From Maribacter sp. MMG018 (GTDB lineage Bacteria > Bacteroidota > Bacteroidia > Flavobacteriales > Flavobacteriaceae), in NCBI RefSeq assembly GCF_018100785.1, contig NZ_JAGJEC010000001.1, positions 496,001-560,000 on the forward strand: 64,000 nucleotides of DNA. The letters are read 5' to 3'. Both the position numbers and the translations under genes were made by a program. Each line of letters opens with the position of its first letter. Position 1 is the stretch's first letter. The notes below the pieces were generated by a model. It worked only from the letters and a program-made list of their open reading frames with translations, searched no databases and was not told the origin of the DNA. Shown here piece after piece: positions 19,159 through 27,748 of this stretch.

Positions 19159-19933
19159 AATATTAAAATATAGTTTTTACGACCTTATACGTAGCCGTTG
19201 GAGCTATGTATACTTCCTCTTTTATCTATTATTAGGTTTTGTATTACTGTTTTTGAACAATGATATTTCTAAGGCAATCATTACCCTAATGAACGTTATT
19301 ATTATTCTAGTGCCCTTGATCAGTACTATTTTTGGCATAATGTATTTCTACAATTCAAAAGAGTTTACCGAATTGTTACTGGCCCAACCGATCAAACGAT
19401 CCTCTATTTTCTTGGGACAATACTTTGGTGTGGCCGGTTCTTTAACATTAAGTCTTGTTTTTGGCCTGGGTATACCATTTGTGCTATATGGCCTCTTTAA
19501 AAGTGATGCTATTTTCGACTTTACACTGCTATTGGTTACCGGAGCTTTCTTAACCTTGATCTTTACCGTATTATCATTTAATATTGCCCTCTCTAATGAG
19601 AACAAGATTAAAGGTTTTGGGTATGCCGTTTTGTTATGGCTATTTTTAGCGGTAATATATGATGGTCTGTTTCTTATGTCTTTGATCGTTTTTAAAGAAT
19701 ACCCTTTAGATGGTTTTTCTTTGGCGGCAACTATGTTCAACCCCATAGATCTTTCTAGAACCCTAATTCTTTTAAAATTGGATATTTCGGCCCTTTTGGG
19801 ATATACCGGAGCTGTTTTTAAAAAGTTTTTTGGTACGGACCAAGGACTTTTTATTTCTATGTTCATGCTTGTTTTATGGACCGTTCTACCTATTTGGCGA
19901 TTGGTGATAATCTCTAAGAAAAAAGATTTCTAA
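19151..19933 (+). CDS. nosY: NosY, membrane permease of the NosDFY complex
   Basis: Inner membrane subunit paired with NosF. 260 residues with six predicted membrane segments, starting with a short cytoplasmic helix (KYSFYDLIRSRWSYVYF). The segment FYNSKEFTELLLAQPIKRSSIF, typical of ABC-2 type permeases such as NosY, follows helix 2. The gene overlaps nosF by 8 bp. Confidence 0.92.
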   Translation: MFKILKYSFYDLIRSRWSYVYFLFYLLLGFVLLFLNNDISKAIITLMNVIIILVPLISTIFGIMYFYNSKEFTELLLAQPIKRSSIFLGQYFGVAGSLTLSLVFGLGIPFVLYGLFKSDAIFDFTLLLVTGAFLTLIFTVLSFNIALSNENKIKGFGYAVLLWLFLAVIYDGLFLMSLIVFKEYPLDGFSLAATMFNPIDLSRTLILLKLDISALLGYTGAVFKKFFGTDQGLFISMFMLVLWTVLPIWRLVIISKKKDF

Positions 19934-19948
19934 TTTAGTACCAATAAA

Positions 19949-21178
19949 ATGGCAAGACATATGGTACATCTTAAGAACCACACCCGAACGGCTCTGGTGT
20001 ATTTTGTCTTGGCCGCTTTTCTTGGTTGTGTTCTAAGGTTTTTTAGAGTCTTGGAAATTCCCGTAACCTATAAGTTTATTGTTCATACCCATTCGCACAT
20101 AGCTCTGTTAGGCTGGGTATACATGGCACTAACCACATTGCTCTACAAACTCTATTTAAGCAAATCGGGAGTTGATAAAAAATACAATAGAATTTATTGG
20201 TTTACACAGCTTACCATGGTTGGCATGCTACTGACCTTTCCATTTCAGGGTTATGCTTTTTTTTCTATCGTTTTCTCCACTCTTTTTTTATTCGCATCCT
20301 ATTGGTTTTCTTGGTTTTTTTATAGAAACATCCCTGCAAATCTTAAATCTTCCAAGTCCATAAGGTGTGCCATGGCCGCCATATTCTATTTACTGATTTC
20401 AAGTATTGGTCCGTGGGCATTGGGGGCAATTATGAGCATTCTTGGAAGCGAATCCGTCTGGTATCGCTTGGCCATTTATTTCTATCTTCATTTTCTATAT
20501 AACGGATGGATGATGATGGCATTGGTAGCCATCTTTATCTTCATTTTAGAAAAACACCGTATTAACATCCCAACAAATAAATTTAACCGATTCTTTTGGT
20601 TCTTAAACATAGGGATCGTGCTCTCTTTTCTGCTATCTACCTTATTCGCAGAGCCTACTATGGCCTTCTATATTTTTGGTGGTATAGGAGCTGTTTTACA
20701 ACTGTTGGCTTTTTACGATTTATTGCAGTTTATAATGGGCGTTCGTAAACAATTTACCGCATTATTTTCTAGATTTCATCAAAACACATTAAAGTTGGTT
20801 GTTGTATTGTGGGGTATAAAAATGCTCTTGCAATTATTGACGGCCATACCATATTTTACTCATTTGACAGTCACGTATCTAGATTTTACCATCGGCTATT
20901 TACACTGGACATTTTTAGGGGTGGTTACAATCTCATTGATGTTGTTTTTAAACCGATGTAAACTTCTGATCCTAAACAAGGGCTTTTTTTATTTGTATGT
21001 GGTAGGTTTTGCCTTTACAGAAACATTAATTTTCTATAAGGCCATTACATCTTGGTTATCTACACCCTTGTTTTCTTCGTACTATTTGATTTTGGCCCTT
21101 TCCAGCACACTTATTCTTGTCGCTCTTTTTGGATTATGGATAAAAAATAAGCCAAACACGATACTTAATAAAACTTAA
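19949..21178 (+). CDS. Polytopic membrane protein, possibly a degenerate haem-copper oxidase subunit I relative
   Basis: A 409-residue protein with about 12 predicted membrane segments, 15 bp after nosY and probably the last gene of the nos operon. Residues 46-50 read HTHSH and continue IALLGWVYM, resembling helix 2 of NorB-type subunits (VHTNLLIVW), where the histidine binds low-spin haem. HFLYNGWMM (His181) resembles the helix 6 copper-site motif HLWVEG. YLHWTFLGV (His319) resembles the helix 10 haem-ligand region. The helix 7 double histidine of active oxidases is missing. It might carry haem b and pass electrons rather than reduce oxygen or NO. This similarity was judged by eye and needs a profile search. 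Confidence 0.6.
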   Translation: MARHMVHLKNHTRTALVYFVLAAFLGCVLRFFRVLEIPVTYKFIVHTHSHIALLGWVYMALTTLLYKLYLSKSGVDKKYNRIYWFTQLTMVGMLLTFPFQGYAFFSIVFSTLFLFASYWFSWFFYRNIPANLKSSKSIRCAMAAIFYLLISSIGPWALGAIMSILGSESVWYRLAIYFYLHFLYNGWMMMALVAIFIFILEKHRINIPTNKFNRFFWFLNIGIVLSFLLSTLFAEPTMAFYIFGGIGAVLQLLAFYDLLQFIMGVRKQFTALFSRFHQNTLKLVVVLWGIKMLLQLLTAIPYFTHLTVTYLDFTIGYLHWTFLGVVTISLMLFLNRCKLLILNKGFFYLYVVGFAFTETLIFYKAITSWLSTPLFSSYYLILALSSTLILVALFGLWIKNKPNTILNKT

Positions 21179-21220
21179 ACGTCCTCAACTATTGATATAC
21201 CAAAACCTGAGGACGTTTAA
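21175..21220. terminator. Long perfect stem-loop at the end of the nos operon
   Basis: TTAAACGTCCTCA (21175-21187) and TGAGGACGTTTAA (21208-21220) pair over 13 bp around a 20-nt loop. The left arm includes the stop codon of the last nos gene. There is no T-run on the plus strand, so it may stabilise the 3' end or form a terminator without a U tract. It also stands between the converging ric and nos transcripts. Confidence 0.65.
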
Positions 21221-21257
21221 ACTAATGACCCAAAATATCATTGTACCTGAAATTGCT

Positions 21258-21605
21258 TTAAATCAGGTTTGCTATGATAATTAAAGCACTAAAAAGTAAG
21301 CTTATCAATAAGAGATTAAACGTAATTTTAGAATTTAATTGGGCCAGTACCGCAGCATTGTAGGCCATACACAAAATTGTTACGAAGAAAACCAATATCA
21401 TTTTATAAAGATCTTGCATATTGGACATAAGTAACAGCATTGCAGCAGCCGAACCTAAACAGCTTTGTGCAATAATGGCTATTGTAGAGTATCCGGTCTG
21501 CCGGCTTTTAAACTCTTCTAAGAGATTATTGTACACCTGAACTATTTTACTCCTTTTCCGATTTTTGTCGGAATATTCTATGGGATGCGATGCCGATGTT
21601 TTCAT
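21258..21605 (-). CDS. Small membrane protein of unknown function
   Basis: No family recognised. The 115-residue protein has a charged N-terminus (residues 1-35) and three predicted membrane segments, roughly residues 40-60, 65-88 and 93-115. It lies 49 bp downstream of ric on the same strand and may be co-transcribed with it, so a link to nitrosative or respiratory stress is possible but not shown. Confidence 0.6.
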   Translation of the reverse strand: MKTSASHPIEYSDKNRKRSKIVQVYNNLLEEFKSRQTGYSTIAIIAQSCLGSAAAMLLLMSNMQDLYKMILVFFVTILCMAYNAAVLAQLNSKITFNLLLISLLFSALIIIANLI

Positions 21606-21654
21606 GATAATCGATTTTCCGTTTTTTGATGCTTAAAAAAATAGGTCTGGGTAT

Positions 21655-22380
21655 TTAGACCATAGCCTTCATTTGTTTTTCCAATTCGTTCGCTTTGGTG
21701 AAAAGTATGTTGTTCTCTAGGTGAATGTGACGGTGCAGGTCTTCTTCAAACTCTTGTAATAACGAATATGTAACCTTATAAGTGGTACAGGCATCCGCGG
21801 GTGGAGTATAGCCATTGCTTAATTCTGCAATCGTCCTAAAACGTTCGCCTTCGTGATCGTGCTCGTCCATCATTGCATGGATCGGATTAGAAACACTACC
21901 AAAATGGGGTCTACTCAAGGTTTGGCCAGACTGTTTTGCCTCTACCATCTTACGTATAAATGGGAAGAGCACTAATTCTTCTTTTTTCATATGCATGGCC
22001 AGTTCCCCTGCAGAAACATTAAAAAGCTCTTTGATCTTAAAAAGTTCAGGATGTTTTTGCCCATGAACCCGACAAAGCTTATCTAAATATTGTTTTAATA
22101 CAGTGCTTTGTTTTTCAACATACCTATGATGTTTTTTCTCAATATAGTCAACAAGAAGGTCTAACGACCATGATTTAAAATCAATGGCGTCATTTGTGCT
22201 CTCTTGCATAGCTGCGTTCAATTCATTGGTTAACAGGTCTACACTTAAATTGTTTTTTGTGGCAACCTCTTCAAGTGTGCGGTTACCCCGACAGCAAAAA
22301 TCAATTTTGTGATTTTTAAAAACTTCGGCAGCTCTATAATCTTTAGCTACTATTTCACCTATGGTTTGGGTCTGTCTCAT
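21655..22380 (-). CDS. ric: Iron-sulfur cluster repair di-iron protein Ric (ScdA/YtfE)
   Basis: Repairs iron-sulfur clusters damaged by NO or peroxide. The N-terminal DUF542 domain carries KIDFCCRGNRTLEE (near residues 25-38). The C-terminal hemerythrin-like domain has the iron ligands in KKHHRYVE, HMKKEELVLFPF, MDEHDHEGERF and HRHIHLENNILF. 241 residues is typical. It is preceded by a GGAC-N6-GTCC palindrome shared with the Rrf2 gene upstream, so NO-responsive derepression is likely. Confidence 0.94.
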   Translation of the reverse strand: MRQTQTIGEIVAKDYRAAEVFKNHKIDFCCRGNRTLEEVATKNNLSVDLLTNELNAAMQESTNDAIDFKSWSLDLLVDYIEKKHHRYVEKQSTVLKQYLDKLCRVHGQKHPELFKIKELFNVSAGELAMHMKKEELVLFPFIRKMVEAKQSGQTLSRPHFGSVSNPIHAMMDEHDHEGERFRTIAELSNGYTPPADACTTYKVTYSLLQEFEEDLHRHIHLENNILFTKANELEKQMKAMV

Positions 22381-22412
22381 AATCTGTCTATTTATTGTTA
22401 GTACATAAATTA

Positions 22413-22426
22413 GGACAATTTTGTCC
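22413..22426. promoter_or_regulatory. Predicted Rrf2/NsrR operator upstream of ric
   Basis: GGACAATTTTGTCC is a perfect palindrome, 33 bp before the ric start. The same GGAC-N6-GTCC form recurs once more, at 22929-22942, upstream of the neighbouring Rrf2 gene. Confidence 0.65.
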
Positions 22427-22447
22427 GATTTAATTTTAAATTTTTTT

Positions 22448-22882
22448 TTAGCGTCGCAAATAAGTTAGTTCCTGCTCTAGCCCCATGGTCATATCATATA
22501 AGGTGGTGCTTTCCAACATATTCTTTAACTCGGCACGTATCTGAACAAATCTATTGTGAACAGGGCAAGGTTCTTTGGCATTACATCTCTTTAGCCCAAG
22601 CCCACAGCCTTCATATACATTGTTACCATCTATGGCATATACGATCTGAGAAAGTTTTATTTGTGAAATGTTATTTTTTGAAATCTCAAAACCGCCAGAC
22701 GAACCCTTTATGGATTCTACAATGTCATTCTTAGAGAGCTGTTGTAAAACTTTGGCAGTAAAAGCCACTGGAGAATCAATTTTTTCTGCTATTTCCTTTA
22801 AACTCACACGCGTACCCTCTAGCGATTTTAATGCTATATAGATGGATGCCCTTATGCCGTATTCACATGCTTTTGAAAACAT
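22448..22882 (-). CDS. Rrf2-family regulator (NsrR-like)
   Basis: Winged-helix regulator of 144 residues. The opening SKACEYGIRASIYIA, the recognition helix SPVAFTAKVLQQLS and the wing KGSSGGFEI are Rrf2 features. Cysteines 93, 100 and 106 (C-x6-C-x5-C) match iron-sulfur members. It lies directly upstream of ric on the same strand, with its own promoter, and a palindrome identical in form precedes each of the two genes. It most likely represses ric and itself and is released by NO. It is a distant paralogue of the regulator at 11342. Confidence 0.9.
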   Translation of the reverse strand: MFSKACEYGIRASIYIALKSLEGTRVSLKEIAEKIDSPVAFTAKVLQQLSKNDIVESIKGSSGGFEISKNNISQIKLSQIVYAIDGNNVYEGCGLGLKRCNAKEPCPVHNRFVQIRAELKNMLESTTLYDMTMGLEQELTYLRR

Positions 22883-22904
22883 TTTTTCTCTTTGTTTTAC
22901 GATA

Positions 22905-22942
22905 CAAAGATATACTATTTTTTAATTCGGACTAATTTGTCC
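22905..22942 (-). promoter_or_regulatory. Promoter and operator of the second Rrf2 gene
   Basis: On the minus strand TATCTTTG (22912-22905) matches the -7 consensus. The palindrome GGAC-TAATTT-GTCC (22929-22942) covers the place of the -33 box, 19 bp upstream. A repressor there would block RNA polymerase, consistent with autoregulation. Confidence 0.65.
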
Positions 22943-23046
22943 TAATTAATTTTAAGCTTAGTACATACCATAAAGTAGTTATTTCGATTCTAAAACAGTA
23001 TCAAATCTCATTTGTGTGAGCATACAGCACCTTTTTAAGATATATT

Positions 23047-23526
23047 CTATAACACCTTGAACATAATATACGTGTCTACTAAACCAAGTTTTCTATGTCT
23101 AAACCCGTTAGGCGTTGTTCCTATAATTTTAAAACCATATTTTTTCCATAGTTCAACGGCACTTTTGTTTGTACTGACCACAATGTTAAACTGAATGGCC
23201 AAAAAATTATTCTTTTTGGCAAACTTCAACGAATGCTCACATAATTGTCGCCCTATTCCTTTTCCTTGTGCGTTGGGGTGTACCATATAACTACAATTGG
23301 CAATATGGTTTCCTAAATCTATCTGATTAGGTTTTATTATATAAGTTCCCAAAATTTTACCGTTCTCTTCATATACGAACGTATTCATGTAATCGGCAAA
23401 CCAATGTTTCTGAATATCTTTTTCTGCTGTGTCCGGGCTAAAAACATAAGTGTCACCAGTTGCGATAACTTGGGAGAATATTTCCCATACCGCCTTATAA
23501 TCGTTTTTTGTCGCCTTTCTGATCAT
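23047..23526 (-). CDS. GNAT-family N-acetyltransferase
   Basis: 159-residue acetyltransferase. It begins MIRKATKNDYKAVWEIF, the standard GNAT start, and has the acetyl-CoA loop PNAQGKGIGRQLCEHSLKF followed by NIVVSTNKSAVELWKKYGF. The reading frame is open for 27 more codons upstream, but that part overlaps a decayed gene in another frame and lacks GNAT features. The substrate is unknown. Relatives include phosphinothricin-type acetyltransferases, though the name should not be taken literally. Confidence 0.88.
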   Translation of the reverse strand: MIRKATKNDYKAVWEIFSQVIATGDTYVFSPDTAEKDIQKHWFADYMNTFVYEENGKILGTYIIKPNQIDLGNHIANCSYMVHPNAQGKGIGRQLCEHSLKFAKKNNFLAIQFNIVVSTNKSAVELWKKYGFKIIGTTPNGFRHRKLGLVDTYIMFKVL

Positions 23527-23737
23527 TGTGTAAGTTTTTAATGTTGTAGATATGAAAACCGTGAATAAAACAATGCAAAACAGCCCCGACCACAACGGGT
23601 ATAGCATCTATTGCAAGATTATAAACAATTTACATAACACTAGAAACAAAGTTCCATGTTCTTAACTTTATAATGTTCTTATTTGATAAAGCATATAAAG
23701 CCACACCGAGAGCCGAAAAACCAATTAAATTAATCAT
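23495..23737 (-). pseudogene. Decayed YgjV-like small membrane protein with an in-frame stop
   Basis: Starting at an ATG at 23737, one frame encodes about 80 residues: MINLIGFSALGVALYALSNK, then KLRTWNFVSSVM, a TAA stop at 23632-23630, and then IVYNLAIDAIPVVVGAVLHC and further coding-like sequence to a TAA at 23497-23495. The pattern (KLRxxN, IY, AIPV) resembles the YgjV family, where a tyrosine would be expected at the stop. Its 3' end overlaps the acetyltransferase start. The family call is by eye. The single stop is read directly. Confidence 0.6.
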
Positions 23738-23867
23738 TCTTTAAATGAATTAGAGTTCTATCCCTATAATTGGCTTCTGAGATAACATTCTCAATTTTAT
23801 CCAATTGCTCAAAATTATTGGTAAACTCTCTTGTGTCCTACAATAATCTTAAATGAAAACCATACAT
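23730..23867 (-). pseudogene. Remnant of a second small gene, interrupted by TAG
   Basis: The frame ATG-TAT-GGT-TTT ends at TAG after nine codons and then continues as DTREFTNNFEQLDKIENVIS and EANYRDRTLIHLKND to a TAA overlapping the ATG of the YgjV-like remnant (ATGATTAA). The composition looks coding and no start codon follows the TAG until a TTG. No family recognised. Both neighbours in tandem appear inactivated. Confidence 0.4.
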
Positions 23868-23904
23868 AAACGAACCTATTAGAAATATACCTTTCTATAA
23901 CTGA

Positions 23905-23935
23905 GAAAAAAGAGCTTTGACTCCTCTAAAGAGTC
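23905..23935 (-). terminator. Possible terminator of the pca operon
   Basis: On the minus strand GACTC-TTTAGAG-GAGTC forms a short stem, with a T-run seven bases later. It lies about 40 bp after the pcaF stop. The stem is weak. Confidence 0.3.
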
Positions 23936-23976
23936 CTAGAAAAATTTCTAAAAAAATTAATATACCGCAAAGTTAC

Positions 23977-25185
23977 CTATTTGATTCTTTCAATAATTAT
24001 AGCGTAACCCATACCAACGCCTACACACATAGTTGCCAATCCGTATTTTCCACCAGAACGAATTAATTGATTTGTTGCAGCCTGAATAATACGAGTGCCT
24101 GACATTCCTAAAGGGTGCCCTAGAGCAATAGCACCTCCATTAGGATTTATTCTTGTATCGTCATCAGCTAAACCAAGTTCACGTATGCAAGCTAATGCTT
24201 GCGAGGAAAATGCTTCATTGAACTCCATGACATCCATATCACTTAACTTTAAACCAGCTTTTAGTAAGGCTTTTTTGGTGGCATACACAGGACCTATTCC
24301 CATAATTCTTGGTTCTACACCAACCACGGCAGAAGCCACGATTCTTGCTTTTGGGGTTAAATTGTACTTTTTCAAAGCATCTTCAGAAACAACTAACATT
24401 GCAGCTGCACCGTCATTTAACCCTGATGAATTACCAGCTGTAACAGTACCATCTTTTTTGAATACGGTTCTTAAAGTAGATAGTTTTTCTAAAGTTGTAC
24501 TAGGACGTATAAATTCGTCCTGGTCCACAACCATCGGATCTCCTTTTCTCTGTGGAATATCTACTGGGCAAATCTCTTCAGCCAAGATTCCGTTTTGTTG
24601 TGCTTTGGAAGCTTTCATTTGAGAATTGTATGCAAACAGATCTTGATCTTCGCGGCTAATGTTGAATAGCTCAGCTAAGTTTTCAGCAGTAACGCCCATA
24701 GCATCTGTACCGTACATTTCTTTTAATTTAGGATTCACAAAACGCCATCCGAAACTGGAATCCTCCATTTTTGAATCATTACCAAATGCTATAGAAGCCT
24801 TTGACATCACGTAGGGTCCACGAGACATATGCTCCATACCGCCTACAATAAAAACATCACCGTCACCGGCTTTAATTGCTCTATTGGCTTGAACTACAGT
24901 AGACATACCCGATGAGCATAATCGATTAACCGTTTCTCCTGGTACTGAATATGGAATACCTGCCAGAAGCAATGCCATACGGGCAACATTTCGGTTGTCT
25001 TCGCCTGCTTGGTTATGACACCCTAAAATAACGTCATCGATAACATCTTTGGGCAAGTTTGGATATTTTTCAAGTAAAGCTTTTATGGGGATCGCTGCCA
25101 AATCATCTGCTCTGATTGGAGCCAGAGCACCTCTAAAACTTCCTATTGGTGTTCTTAATGCGTCAACTATATATGCTTCTTTCAT
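23977..25185 (-). CDS. pcaF: 3-oxoadipyl-CoA thiolase (acetyl-CoA acyltransferase)
   Basis: Final step of the beta-ketoadipate pathway: cleaves 3-oxoadipyl-CoA to succinyl-CoA and acetyl-CoA. 402 residues. The start MKEAYIVDALRTPIGSFRGA is typical of PcaF/PaaJ. The acyl-binding cysteine is in NRLCSSGMSTV, the active-site histidine in GGAIALGHPLGMSGTR and the second cysteine in ATMCVGVGMG. It is the last gene of a seven-gene operon, 4 bp after pcaIJ. Sequence alone does not exclude a general thiolase, but context makes PcaF the best call. Confidence 0.93.
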   Translation of the reverse strand: MKEAYIVDALRTPIGSFRGALAPIRADDLAAIPIKALLEKYPNLPKDVIDDVILGCHNQAGEDNRNVARMALLLAGIPYSVPGETVNRLCSSGMSTVVQANRAIKAGDGDVFIVGGMEHMSRGPYVMSKASIAFGNDSKMEDSSFGWRFVNPKLKEMYGTDAMGVTAENLAELFNISREDQDLFAYNSQMKASKAQQNGILAEEICPVDIPQRKGDPMVVDQDEFIRPSTTLEKLSTLRTVFKKDGTVTAGNSSGLNDGAAAMLVVSEDALKKYNLTPKARIVASAVVGVEPRIMGIGPVYATKKALLKAGLKLSDMDVMEFNEAFSSQALACIRELGLADDDTRINPNGGAIALGHPLGMSGTRIIQAATNQLIRSGGKYGLATMCVGVGMGYAIIIERIK

Positions 25186-25189
25186 TCTT

Positions 25190-26533
25190 TTATAATTTTT
25201 CTACAAATTTTGCGTCAGTTTTTTCTCGAACCTCCTCCAAACTACTTCCAGGCAGTATTTCTACAAGTGTCAATTGACCCGCTATAAATTTGAAAACCGC
25301 TAATTCGGTAATTAACATATCTACACAGTTGAAATCTGTAATAGGTAAGCTACATTTTTCAACCACTTTAGAAGCCCCATCTCTATCTGTATGTCTTAAG
25401 GTGACTATTAATTTTTTTGCTCCAGAGGCCAAATCCATAGCGCCGCCAACCCCTAGTAGAGGTTTTCCTGGAACCGTCCAATTCGCCAAATTTCCTGCAG
25501 CATCTACTTCTAGTCCGCCCATTATAGCAACATCTATATGGCCGCCGCGAATCATGGCAAAACTATCGGCACTATCGAAATAACTACTTCCTGGTAAAGC
25601 GGTTACTGGCACTTTACCTGCATTTACCGGGTAAAACATTGCGCCACCGCCATCTTTCGGTTCAGGACCAACGCCTAACATACCGTTTTCCGTATGTAGT
25701 ATAATACCATCTTCTGGTTTAATCAAGTCTGCTACTAAAGTAGGAATGCCAATACCCAGATTTACCACGTCACCCTTTTTCAATTCGGCAAATGCTCGTT
25801 TCGCCATATTCATCCGTTTTTCATCAACTACTTTGGAGGAACCTACCGATGCCGAAGAACCTAAATCTTCTTCGGTCAATTTTCGTTCTACCAAAAAATC
25901 GACATAACAACCAGGTGTATGAATTTCATTCGGATCTAATTCTCCAACAGGAACAATCTCCTGAACTTCAGCTATAACGATATCTGCAGCGGTAGCCATG
26001 GCTCTGTTGAAATTCTGCTCGGTCATTCTGTATTGAAGATTGCCTGCCGTATCTGCTTTCCAAGCACGAATGATGGCTACATTACCTCGTATGCCTTCAA
26101 TAAAGACCTGTTCTTTACCGTTCAGTATTTTAGTTTCTCGTCCTTCGGCAATTAGAGTGCCTGCCGAAGTTGGTGTATAAAATCCGCCAATGCCTGCGCC
26201 ACCTGCTCTTATGGCTTCGGCTAAAGTGCCTTGTGGCAGTAATTCATAGTCTACGCGACCTTCTTGTGCAGCCAAGACCGCTTCTCGGTTAGAAGTAAAA
26301 AAAGAACCTATCATTTTTTTCAACTGTCCGTTATTCAACAAACGGCCACCACCCATATTAGGTTCGCCTACATTATTGGCTATAAAGGTTAAGTCTTTGG
26401 TTTTTGTTTTAGCCAATTCATGAATGATATTTACAGGGTTTCCCGTCATACCAAAGCCTCCGCCTAAAATAACATCCCCATCCTTTACTAAACTTGCAGC
26501 CTTTTCGGCTGATATTATAGGAACTATTTTCAT
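25190..26533 (-). CDS. pcaIJ: 3-oxoadipate:succinyl-CoA transferase, alpha and beta subunits fused
   Basis: Transfers CoA from succinyl-CoA to 3-oxoadipate. Residues 1-225 correspond to the alpha subunit, with [19 protein letters not shown] and [15 protein letters not shown]. Residues 240-447 correspond to beta, with [15 protein letters not shown] and [11 protein letters not shown], where the glutamate is the catalytic residue that forms the CoA thioester. Most bacteria encode these as two genes. Here a linker of about 20 residues joins them. 447 residues. It is 12 bp after pobA and 4 bp before pcaF. Confidence 0.92.
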   Translation of the reverse strand: MKIVPIISAEKAASLVKDGDVILGGGFGMTGNPVNIIHELAKTKTKDLTFIANNVGEPNMGGGRLLNNGQLKKMIGSFFTSNREAVLAAQEGRVDYELLPQGTLAEAIRAGGAGIGGFYTPTSAGTLIAEGRETKILNGKEQVFIEGIRGNVAIIRAWKADTAGNLQYRMTEQNFNRAMATAADIVIAEVQEIVPVGELDPNEIHTPGCYVDFLVERKLTEEDLGSSASVGSSKVVDEKRMNMAKRAFAELKKGDVVNLGIGIPTLVADLIKPEDGIILHTENGMLGVGPEPKDGGGAMFYPVNAGKVPVTALPGSSYFDSADSFAMIRGGHIDVAIMGGLEVDAAGNLANWTVPGKPLLGVGGAMDLASGAKKLIVTLRHTDRDGASKVVEKCSLPITDFNCVDMLITELAVFKFIAGQLTLVEILPGSSLEEVREKTDAKFVEKL

Positions 26534-26545
26534 AATTGTTTGTCG

Positions 26546-27739
26546 CTAATATTCATAGGTTTCAAAAGGTAGTCCTACATAATTTTCTGCAATGGTAGTT
26601 CTACTGGCTTTTGACATTTTCAGATAATCGAATTTCGCCTTCTGTAACTTATAATTATAAGAACCATGTTCCTCTTGTTTATGAAAAAGTGTGGTCATGA
26701 AATTAGAAAAATCTTGTGCTCTCCATATTCTACGTAGCGCCATTTGCGTGTAGTTATCTATGTCATCTGTAGAATTATGCTTGTAAAAACTTACCAGACC
26801 ATCTACCAAATGTTTTACATCGGCAATTGCTAGATTCAGCCCTTTTCCGCCAGTTGGAGGAACAATATGAGCAGCATCTCCAGCTAAAAACAAACGACCT
26901 GAACTTAGATTGTCAATCATGTGACTACGCATTGGGGTAATACTCTTATCGAATATAGGGCCTGCTTTAAGCTCAAATCCTGGTGTCGCCAAGCGTGTTG
27001 ATAGTTCGCTCCAGATACGGTCGTCCGACCAATCGTCAGGTGATTCTCCATTGGGTACTTGTACATACAATCTACTAACGGTTTCAGAACGGAGACTGTG
27101 CAAGGCAAATCCATTTTCATGGTAAGCGTAAATCAGTTCATCTGTTGAAGGTGCAACATTTGCCAAAATACCCAGCCAGCTAAACGGATAGGTGATATCA
27201 TAAGAGCGATAGTTGTCTTTAGGCATTGTCTTTCTACCTACACCATGAAAACCGTCACAAGCTGCAACAAAGTCACATTCTAAAATTCCGTCTTCACCAG
27301 CATGTTTAAAATGAATTTTCGGGTTCTTTGTATCAAAATCTACAATTTCGCTAGCACCGGCTTCAAAATAAAGTTCTTCATCAGCATCCAACCAAGCATC
27401 GGTCATATCCTTTACAACTTCTTGTTGTCCGTAAATAGTGATTTTTCGTCCTCCGGTAAGTTCGGCGAAAGGAATATGTACCCGTTCGGAATCAAAACTC
27501 AAATTAACCCCATCGTGCTCAATACCTTCTTTCTTCAAACGGTCGGCCAAGCCCAGATCATTCATGATATCAACAGTGTTCTGTTCGAGCAAACCTGCGC
27601 GAACACGCCCTTCAACATATTCTCGGCTGCGAAGTTCTAGAATAACGGATGAAATTCCATTTCTTTTCAACCAGTGCGCTAATGTCAACCCCGCCGGACC
27701 AGCTCCTATAATTCCTACTTGTGTTTTAATTTTTTTCAT
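26546..27739 (-). CDS. pobA: 4-hydroxybenzoate 3-monooxygenase
   Basis: FAD-dependent NADPH hydroxylase that makes protocatechuate from 4-hydroxybenzoate. 397 residues. The FAD motif GAGPAGLTLA is at residues 11-20, and the PobA-specific segment REYVEGRVRAGLLEQ follows. The DG motif lies in CDFVAACDGFHGVGR and the second FAD motif in LAGDAAHIVPPTGGKGLNLA. Its place inside the pca operon, between pcaDC and pcaIJ, shows that 4-hydroxybenzoate is a main entry substrate. Confidence 0.96.
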   Translation of the reverse strand: MKKIKTQVGIIGAGPAGLTLAHWLKRNGISSVILELRSREYVEGRVRAGLLEQNTVDIMNDLGLADRLKKEGIEHDGVNLSFDSERVHIPFAELTGGRKITIYGQQEVVKDMTDAWLDADEELYFEAGASEIVDFDTKNPKIHFKHAGEDGILECDFVAACDGFHGVGRKTMPKDNYRSYDITYPFSWLGILANVAPSTDELIYAYHENGFALHSLRSETVSRLYVQVPNGESPDDWSDDRIWSELSTRLATPGFELKAGPIFDKSITPMRSHMIDNLSSGRLFLAGDAAHIVPPTGGKGLNLAIADVKHLVDGLVSFYKHNSTDDIDNYTQMALRRIWRAQDFSNFMTTLFHKQEEHGSYNYKLQKAKFDYLKMSKASRTTIAENYVGLPFETYEY

Positions 27740-27748
27740 TTGGTGCTA

